From Erysipelothrix sp. UBA3383 (GTDB lineage Bacteria; Bacillota_I; Bacilli_A; Erysipelotrichales; Erysipelotrichaceae), in assembly GCA_002358955.1 (NCBI GenBank), contig DEPV01000111.1, positions 1 through 10,682 on the forward strand: a stretch of DNA of 10,682 nt, in the 5' to 3' direction. The translations under genes and the position numbers were made by a program. Numbering within the stretch: position 1 is the stretch's first letter; each line of letters starts with the position of its first letter. Below are positions 5,992-10,682 of this stretch, in pieces. The notes under the pieces were generated by a model. The model worked only from the letters and a program-made list of their open reading frames with translations, searched no databases and had not been told where the DNA came from.

Positions 5992-8817
5992 TTATTGTTC
6001 TAAACCGCGAACTTCAATTTCATAGATTCGAACTGCTGAATCTGATCCTTGAGTTGGTTTGTCAATTGTAATTCTTACGTATTGAGCTTCAGTAGGTTTA
6101 AATGTATCCACTGTTTCACCCAATGTATTTCCTAATACACGAGTTACTTGAGTAAATTCATTACCATCTTTACTTACTTCAATCTTATACGCTTTAGAGT
6201 TCATATCAGGGTTTTCACCACCTGCTTCAGCATGTCCAATATAAACTTCGCTGACTAGATCAACTTTACCTAAGTCAATTGTGATTGAGTGTGGAGGTTC
6301 TCCAACAGCACACCACTTATCACCTAAGTTACCGTTGATTGCAAATTCTGGAGCTTCTGAGTCGTTAACAAATGATGATGCTGTTGCTGTTGCGTTTAAT
6401 GTTAGGTTTTGTAATACTCCATCAAATCCTTCATCAACAACGATCAATTCTTCATAAGTAACTTCTGCATCACCCTTCGCATTGGTAGCAATCAGTTTAA
6501 CATCGTATTTACCTGCTGCAGCAAATGTTACATCAACACTGTTTTCTTCACTTGTTTCAATGTCTCCACCTACAAATTCCCATTTTACAGAGTCTGTGTT
6601 AGATGATGAAGCATTAGTAAAGGTTACTGTTTCACCAGGTTTAATCAGTGTCTTAGAAGCTGTTAAATCAGCTTTAGGAACTGAGTTATCAAGCCACTCT
6701 ACGGTAACTACTGATGAAGCTGTACCACGTTGTCCATATTGATCAACTGGAACTACAACAATGTTTGTCTTGTTAGTATCATCATGTCTTTCAAGTGAGT
6801 TAATGTAGTGTGTGTTAGCAGGTGTAGCACCTAAGAATGAACGAGATTTATCTTGGTTAACACGGTATAGTTCATAGTATTGTGTATCATCTTCATTCAT
6901 ATCCCAGAATAAACGAATTCCTGCGTAGTTACTTTCTTCTTCATCAAATACTGCATCTTCAAGAGTTACCTTTGTTTGTGCCATTTTCGATTTTGAAGCT
7001 TTCTCTTGGATTGCAAGTTGTCCTAGGTGAACTGCAACTCCATTGTTTGATTCTTTAGCGATTAATTCATATGAGATTGATGTAATTGTCTTATCAACAA
7101 GATCTTTAACATCATATGAGATTGTGGTCCAGTCTTTACCTGCAGTCTTATCACCTTCTAAAGTAACACTTGACCCATCTGCTAATCCTAATACTAGATT
7201 CACTGATGTTTCAGCATCTGCTTTAGCAGTAGTTGTAATGGTATATCCTTTAGTAAATTCTAAGTTTGTAGCATACAGTTTAACATTTGATTTTGCATCT
7301 TTTTCCATGTTACCAAAGAAACGTAGTGAGTTTCCACCTTGGTAAGCATTGGAATAGTCAATGAATGCATCTAAACTGTTATTGCCTTCATGGTCCATGA
7401 CCCATCTGTATGTAGGCATCACATCTTGCATTGAACGGTTGTTCCAGTCAAGACTTGATACTTTCTCACCATCGATGAAGTAGTTATAACCATTTCCTAC
7501 GTTGTAGTTTGTTTTAAATGGTAATTTTGTAACTGCTGTTTGCTCCAGTGCAAATGTTGAGATTCCTGCCCAAGTACGATCTTCAGGTACTACAGATAGA
7601 CGTGGGTCTCCAAATCCATTAACCCAGAAGTTGGATTCACGTTCTTGGAATGTTTCTGGATTATCAGTTGAACTGTGTGTCCATGATGGTACATACAGTC
7701 CCAGTGATGTATATGGTTTGTTGTTTTCATCTAAGAATAAGTTCCAACGTACAGGTGTTGAAGTTCCTCGTTCCTGAACATCAATTCCAGCAAATAAGTT
7801 CATTGGATCAATACCTAACTCTTTAGCAAGTTTGTTTGATGCTTTTAGTAATTCTTCACCTTCTAGACGGTTTGTATTCCACCAGAAGTTTAGGAACATT
7901 GTATCTGAAATTGGCTCTAAGTCTGCATCAACCATGTAATCTTTGTTATCATCTGTTAATGCGTTTTGCCAGTTCATTTCTCCATCACTGGTCATTGAGT
8001 CATACCACATGATGTCAAGATCTTCAGAATCTGCTTTGAATTGTTTAATCAGTTCGATCATTAGATCAGCATGTTTCTTACTTAAGCCTTCTTCAACAAC
8101 ATTCTCAGGACTTACTTTTCCTTGAGCAACATCATCAAAGCTTGTTACTTTAGTATCGGTTTCCTGGTTGATAAACCATCCTTCAAAACCGTATGTCTCA
8201 GCAACTTCAATCATCTTATCAACGATTGGGAATTTGCCATCAGCATCTTTAGTTAAGAATGTATCTAACCACTCTAATTTACCACCGTGTGCTGTTTGTG
8301 GGAAGAAAATGGTTCCCAATACAGGTACACCGTTTTTATGCGCTGCATCGATGACATCAGCACTTGGAGGAACGATGATTCCCTCACCTGATGATCCACC
8401 CCAATAAACTAATTGGTCGATGTATTGCCAGTTTGAGAATACGTTTGCTTTAAATGTGTTTGAACCACGTGGTACGTTACCACTTGTTGTTGAGTTCATA
8501 ATAGATAAAGCAATAACTTTAGTATCCGGATCTTGTGTTCCGTTCATGTTTGGTAAATCTTCTTTTGCAACACGTTCTTGAAGTTTTACTGTTGATAGGT
8601 TGAATTTCGCATCCTTATCATCTTCGAAGTTCCACTCCAATAATGTGTCTGGGAACCAATAAGATGCTTGAGGTAGATTACTCATACCCTCACTCTTAGT
8701 TGCTTCCTCAGTAACGCTTAATTTAGGTGTTCCCTGACTTGAACATCCTGTGATGATTAGCACCATTGCCAGCATTGCTGTTAATGGTAAAAATCGTTTC
8801 AATGATTTCTTACTCAT
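5992..8817 (-). CDS. GH85 endo-beta-N-acetylglucosaminidase lipoprotein with PKD and F5/8 type C domains
   Basis: This is a 941-residue surface lipoprotein predicted to cleave the GlcNAc-beta-1,4-GlcNAc core of N-glycans. A lipoprotein signal has basic SKKSLKR, a hydrophobic core and lipobox ITGC, with lipidated Cys25. The GH85 TIM-barrel spans about 95-410: YIDQLVYWGG (132-141), VLGTIFFP, then GWFINQET, where Asn217 and Glu219 match the Asn/Glu pair of EndoD and EndoA. IMWYDSM (269-275) and FLNFWWN follow. A beta-sandwich region occupies about 470-605, an FN3-like segment about 615-707, a PKD domain about 713-795 (VKWEFVGGD, AAAGKYDVKLIATNAKGD) and an F5/8 type C carbohydrate-binding domain about 803-938. 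The start is preceded by GGGAGG 4 bases from ATG. Pneumococcal EndoD is larger and LPXTG-anchored, whereas here a lipid anchor replaces the sortase motif. A probable cre site suggests catabolite control. Confidence 0.93.
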   Translation of the reverse strand: MSKKSLKRFLPLTAMLAMVLIITGCSSQGTPKLSVTEEATKSEGMSNLPQASYWFPDTLLEWNFEDDKDAKFNLSTVKLQERVAKEDLPNMNGTQDPDTKVIALSIMNSTTSGNVPRGSNTFKANVFSNWQYIDQLVYWGGSSGEGIIVPPSADVIDAAHKNGVPVLGTIFFPQTAHGGKLEWLDTFLTKDADGKFPIVDKMIEVAETYGFEGWFINQETDTKVTSFDDVAQGKVSPENVVEEGLSKKHADLMIELIKQFKADSEDLDIMWYDSMTSDGEMNWQNALTDDNKDYMVDADLEPISDTMFLNFWWNTNRLEGEELLKASNKLAKELGIDPMNLFAGIDVQERGTSTPVRWNLFLDENNKPYTSLGLYVPSWTHSSTDNPETFQERESNFWVNGFGDPRLSVVPEDRTWAGISTFALEQTAVTKLPFKTNYNVGNGYNYFIDGEKVSSLDWNNRSMQDVMPTYRWVMDHEGNNSLDAFIDYSNAYQGGNSLRFFGNMEKDAKSNVKLYATNLEFTKGYTITTTAKADAETSVNLVLGLADGSSVTLEGDKTAGKDWTTISYDVKDLVDKTITSISYELIAKESNNGVAVHLGQLAIQEKASKSKMAQTKVTLEDAVFDEEESNYAGIRLFWDMNEDDTQYYELYRVNQDKSRSFLGATPANTHYINSLERHDDTNKTNIVVVPVDQYGQRGTASSVVTVEWLDNSVPKADLTASKTLIKPGETVTFTNASSSNTDSVKWEFVGGDIETSEENSVDVTFAAAGKYDVKLIATNAKGDAEVTYEELIVVDEGFDGVLQNLTLNATATASSFVNDSEAPEFAINGNLGDKWCAVGEPPHSITIDLGKVDLVSEVYIGHAEAGGENPDMNSKAYKIEVSKDGNEFTQVTRVLGNTLGETVDTFKPTEAQYVRITIDKPTQGSDSAVRIYEIEVRGLEQ

Positions 8818-8891
8818 ACTGCCTCCCTTTTCTCCAGAACCTGGTATTTGATGATCAGATTCTTAGAAGTTGGTCTCATTGATGTATCTCT

Positions 8892-8905
8892 TGAAACCGC
8901 TTCCC
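8892..8905 (-). promoter_or_regulatory. Probable CcpA cre site over the GH85 transcription start
   Basis: The minus strand reads GGGAAGCGGTTTCA, which fits the cre pattern TGNAARCGNWWWCA at every position but the first. It covers about -1 to +12 of the predicted start point (near 8903), the classical position for catabolite repression. Repression of a glycan hydrolase by CcpA is biologically sensible but inferred. Confidence 0.6.
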
Positions 8906-8909
8906 CGAC

Positions 8910-8918
8910 AATATATCA
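8910..8918 (-). promoter_or_regulatory. Extended -10 promoter of the GH85 gene
   Basis: The minus strand reads TGATATATT: TATATT (8910-8915) with a TGN extension (8916-8918). TTGTAG at 8932-8937 is a weak -35 candidate with a 16-bp spacer. The predicted leader is about 85 bases. The weak -35 fits a promoter assisted by a factor bound at the repeats just upstream. Confidence 0.6.
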
Positions 8919-8952
8919 CAAAAATTTCATACTACAATCCTAAAAACACGCT

Positions 8953-9020
8953 ACCTATTTATTGTATCGTTTTACCTATAATTAATGGACTCACCTATTA
9001 TTAATACCGAAGCAACCTAT
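8953..9020. repeat. Four helically phased ACCTAT direct repeats upstream of the GH85 promoter
   Basis: ACCTAT occurs at 8953-8958, 8974-8979, 8993-8998 and 9015-9020, with start-to-start spacings of 21, 19 and 22 bp, close to two helical turns. The second and third copies match over a longer unit (ACCTATWATTAAT). On the GH85-coding strand the word is ATAGGT, at about -50, -71, -90 and -112 from the predicted start. The pattern resembles tandem sites for a transcription activator; the protein is unknown. Confidence 0.55.
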
Positions 9021-9034
9021 GCTTCGTAGAGTCC
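8987..9034. repeat. Nested inverted repeat (GGACTC/GAGTCC enclosing CGAAGCA/TGCTTCG)
   Basis: The outer arms are GGACTC (8987-8992) and GAGTCC (9029-9034). The inner perfect 7-bp hairpin is CGAAGCA (9008-9014) with TGCTTCG (9020-9026) and a 5-base loop. It overlaps the third and fourth ACCTAT copies. It could be an operator or an RNA structure. No T-run follows closely on either strand, so a terminator is unlikely. Confidence 0.5.
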
Positions 9035-9152
9035 TTTTCCATTTGAAAACCCTTACTTGATGAATGGACAATTCTTCTATCTATATCAAATGACCTGAGA
9101 AAATCAAAGGTGTGAGTCATTGATTTCCTATCAAATTGAATCTTTCTATCAA

Positions 9153-9190
9153 AAAAACATCCCGGTAGTTTAATGAGACGGGATGTTTTT
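9153..9190 (-). terminator. Strong, potentially bidirectional intrinsic terminator
   Basis: A perfect 12-bp stem pairs AAAAACATCCCG (9153-9164) with CGGGATGTTTTT (9179-9190) around a 14-base loop. The minus strand continues into a T-run. The plus strand has a T5 inside the stem end, so weaker termination in that direction is possible. It ends the surface-protein transcript about 140 bases after its stop codon. Confidence 0.88.
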
Positions 9191-9225
9191 GAAATCTATT
9201 TTGATGATGACTTTATCTTTGTTTC

Positions 9226-9296
9226 TATAATACCTGGTGCCATATTAAGTTCGACACTATAGTTTCATTAATCAAGTTAGGTTTGTAGGTATTATA
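9226..9296. repeat. 10-bp perfect inverted repeat in the 3' region of the surface-protein gene
   Basis: TATAATACCT (9226-9235) is the exact inverse complement of AGGTATTATA (9287-9296), separated by 51 bases. Each arm reads as a consensus TATAAT outward-facing -10 on one strand, but no -35 is evident at normal spacing. Its function is unknown. It may be an mRNA-end stem or a remnant of a small repeat. Confidence 0.45.
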
Positions 9297-9329
9297 AATT
9301 GATAAGAAAGCTTCACTCATTTAAGGTTA

Positions 9330-10682
9330 TTAGTAAGTTTTTCTGTGTTTAATTGTATTCAAGGTGAGTAATGTGAAACCTACTAATGTTATAAGAATAG
9401 AAACTAAAATGGATGTATTGGAAACACCTGTTTCAGGAAGTGTGTTACTTCCATTATTTGAGCCGGCATTAGCGCCTTGATTGGGATCCGTATGATCTGT
9501 ACCTGGAACATCAATTACCGGTTTATCGCTATCTGAATTGCTGCCATTATTATTACTTCCACTGCCATCTTCAGGTGTATTAGATGAATTCTTAGTCCAT
9601 GATGCAGTATAGATCATGTCACCATCCACAAGTTCTAGAACCTCTGGATGCCATCCTGTGAATGTATAACCAGTACGGCTTGGTTGTATCTCTGGAATCG
9701 GAGTTTTACTATCATAGTCAGCTGTAAAGATTTCATGTATTCCTTGGTATCCATCTTGATAAGTAATGGTGTAAGTATTAATTTCCCAAGTTGGATAGTA
9801 GTCTGCAGATTCATAAACCTTAATAGAATTGTCTTGATCCCAAGCATTGAATGTATACCCTATTTTACTTGGGACTTGAATGGGTTTGGGTGTATCTTCA
9901 CCATAAAGTGCTGTAAAGGATTCAAGAATTGAGCCATCTTCATCATGGTAAACAATGTCGTAGATGATATCTTCATAAACTGCAGTATAGATGCTTGATT
10001 CATATACCTTATCTTCAATCTGTGGATTCCATCCTTTAAAGACCTTTCCAGGCTTGTTAGGCGCTTCAATTCGTGGTGTATCTTCATTCCAGTTTGTTAT
10101 GAATGTTTCAAGTACACTTTGATCCTCATCGCGATACTCAATGGTAAATTCTTTCAGTTTCCACTGTGCAGTATAGACAAGATCATGAGTCACAGTATCT
10201 TCAAGTTCAGGATCCCATCCTACAAAGTCATAGCCTTCACGCTCTGGTAATATACCAAAGTCAGGTCTTAGTGCACCAACAACAACATCATGATGAACAT
10301 CTTCAAATATCTCTCCATTTACCCCATCTGTATAAGTAACAGAGTAAGTATCCATATCCTCAATAACAGGATAAAGAGTAATGGGTTCTGTACCAAATTT
10401 TAGTGTATCTCCTGGATTATAATCAATACTGTGTGACCCTTCAGTGCTTGTCCATCCTACAAATTTCTGATTAACCAGATTATTATACTGGATCTCATCT
10501 TCACCTGGTATTGATACTTGGTCTCCACTAACCCCAACTAAATAATAGTAGGTCCCAGCACTCTTGAGGTTCTGATTGTCAATATATACCGTACCATCAT
10601 ACTCTGTTAAGCCTTCTGTATTCATAGAATAAGAATCACTACCTATACGAATATAGGACGATTCTGTAGCACCATAATTATT
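9330..10682 (-). CDS. LPETG-anchored surface protein with InlB-B-type repeats (C-terminal part)
   Basis: The reading frame is open to the window edge, so this is the C-terminal 450 codons of a longer protein; the methionine at 10623-10625 is internal and has no recognised start signals. Numbering from that Met, a divergent repeat lies at about 47-90. Four repeats of about 60-65 residues follow at 94-155, 160-217, 222-280 and 285-343. Each has a Y-x-x-x-Y start and a GYxFxGWxP centre, and ends YTAxW (Listeria-Bacteroides/InlB B-repeat family, extracellular beta-folds). A Ser/Asn/Gly-rich linker (345-395) precedes the sorting signal LPETG (396-400, bases 9426-9440), a hydrophobic helix and the basic tail KHRKTY. 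The protein is therefore secreted, cut by sortase A and linked to peptidoglycan. The adhesive or binding domain, if any, lies outside the window. Confidence 0.92.
   Translation of the reverse strand, partial: NNYGATESSYIRIGSDSYSMNTEGLTEYDGTVYIDNQNLKSAGTYYYLVGVSGDQVSIPGEDEIQYNNLVNQKFVGWTSTEGSHSIDYNPGDTLKFGTEPITLYPVIEDMDTYSVTYTDGVNGEIFEDVHHDVVVGALRPDFGILPEREGYDFVGWDPELEDTVTHDLVYTAQWKLKEFTIEYRDEDQSVLETFITNWNEDTPRIEAPNKPGKVFKGWNPQIEDKVYESSIYTAVYEDIIYDIVYHDEDGSILESFTALYGEDTPKPIQVPSKIGYTFNAWDQDNSIKVYESADYYPTWEINTYTITYQDGYQGIHEIFTADYDSKTPIPEIQPSRTGYTFTGWHPEVLELVDGDMIYTASWTKNSSNTPEDGSGSNNNGSNSDSDKPVIDVPGTDHTDPNQGANAGSNNGSNTLPETGVSNTSILVSILITLVGFTLLTLNTIKHRKTY

Larger units (their letters stand above)
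8818..9329. other. 512-base intergenic region between the surface-protein and GH85 genes
   Basis: From right to left it holds the untranslated tail of the surface-protein gene with a 10-bp inverted repeat (9226-9235 with 9287-9296), a strong terminator (9153-9190), the nested inverted repeat, the phased ACCTAT repeats, the GH85 promoter, the cre site and the GH85 ribosome binding site. A plus-strand TATAAT at 8977-8982 is also present. No open reading frame with a credible ribosome binding site was found. Confidence 0.75.

Noticed and set aside
8987..9034. Nested inverted repeat as an intrinsic terminator
   Set aside because: There is no T-run directly after the stem on either strand, and a much better terminator lies at 9153-9190.
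9200..9250. Minus-strand 15-codon open frame beginning ATGGCACCA in the tail of the surface-protein gene
   Set aside because: No ribosome binding site, very short, and inside an untranslated tail; no support for translation.
10623..10625. Methionine codon as the start of the surface protein
   Set aside because: The frame is open for 19 further codons to the window edge, with no ribosome binding site or signal peptide, so it is internal to a larger gene.
1..10682. Scan for CRISPR arrays, tRNA/rRNA genes, insertion sequences and attachment sites
   Set aside because: No regularly spaced long repeats, no cloverleaf-like sequences, and no transposase or integrase coding regions were recognised by eye.

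Overview
The window looks like a low-GC Gram-positive (Bacillota) chromosome. It has strong AGGAGG-type ribosome binding sites, a lipoprotein with a classical lipobox, a sortase-anchored LPETG surface protein and many intrinsic terminators. Gene style and composition would fit an Erysipelothrix-like relative of the Erysipelotrichia, but that placement is a low-confidence guess. All seven recognised genes lie on the minus strand, so transcription runs from high to low coordinates.

Reading in the direction of transcription: 9330-10682 is the C-terminal part of a cell-wall-anchored surface protein with InlB-B/Listeria-Bacteroides-type repeats, cut by the window edge. 8818-9329 is a 512-base intergenic region with a strong terminator, four helically phased ACCTAT direct repeats, a nested inverted repeat, an extended -10 promoter and a probable CcpA cre site over the predicted start point of the next gene. 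5992-8817 encodes a GH85 endo-beta-N-acetylglucosaminidase lipoprotein with accessory beta-sandwich, FN3-like, PKD and F5/8 type C domains. 5283-5777 encodes a small five-helix membrane protein of unknown function.

3690-4958 and 1991-3661 are a two-gene class I ribonucleotide reductase operon in the order beta subunit, then alpha subunit. The ATP-cone allosteric domain sits at the N-terminus of the radical-generating beta subunit, and the 556-residue alpha subunit has none. This is the architecture described for some NrdB proteins of the class Id type (for example Leeuwenhoekiella blandensis). The operon has a TATAAT -10 element and ends in a very good terminator.

56-1878 is a tightly packed three-gene operon: an alpha/beta hydrolase (esterase/phospholipase type), a CoA-binding-fold protein and a Cof-type HAD phosphatase. 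It has its own extended -10 promoter and a terminator at the left edge.

Functionally, the right half is a surface and host-glycan module. A membrane-tethered N-glycan-cleaving enzyme, probably under carbon catabolite control, lies next to a wall-anchored repeat protein. The left half is housekeeping nucleotide and small-metabolite enzymology. The most interesting points are the cone-on-beta ribonucleotide reductase and the layered control region in front of the GH85 gene. I see no tRNA, rRNA, CRISPR array, insertion sequence or phage gene.
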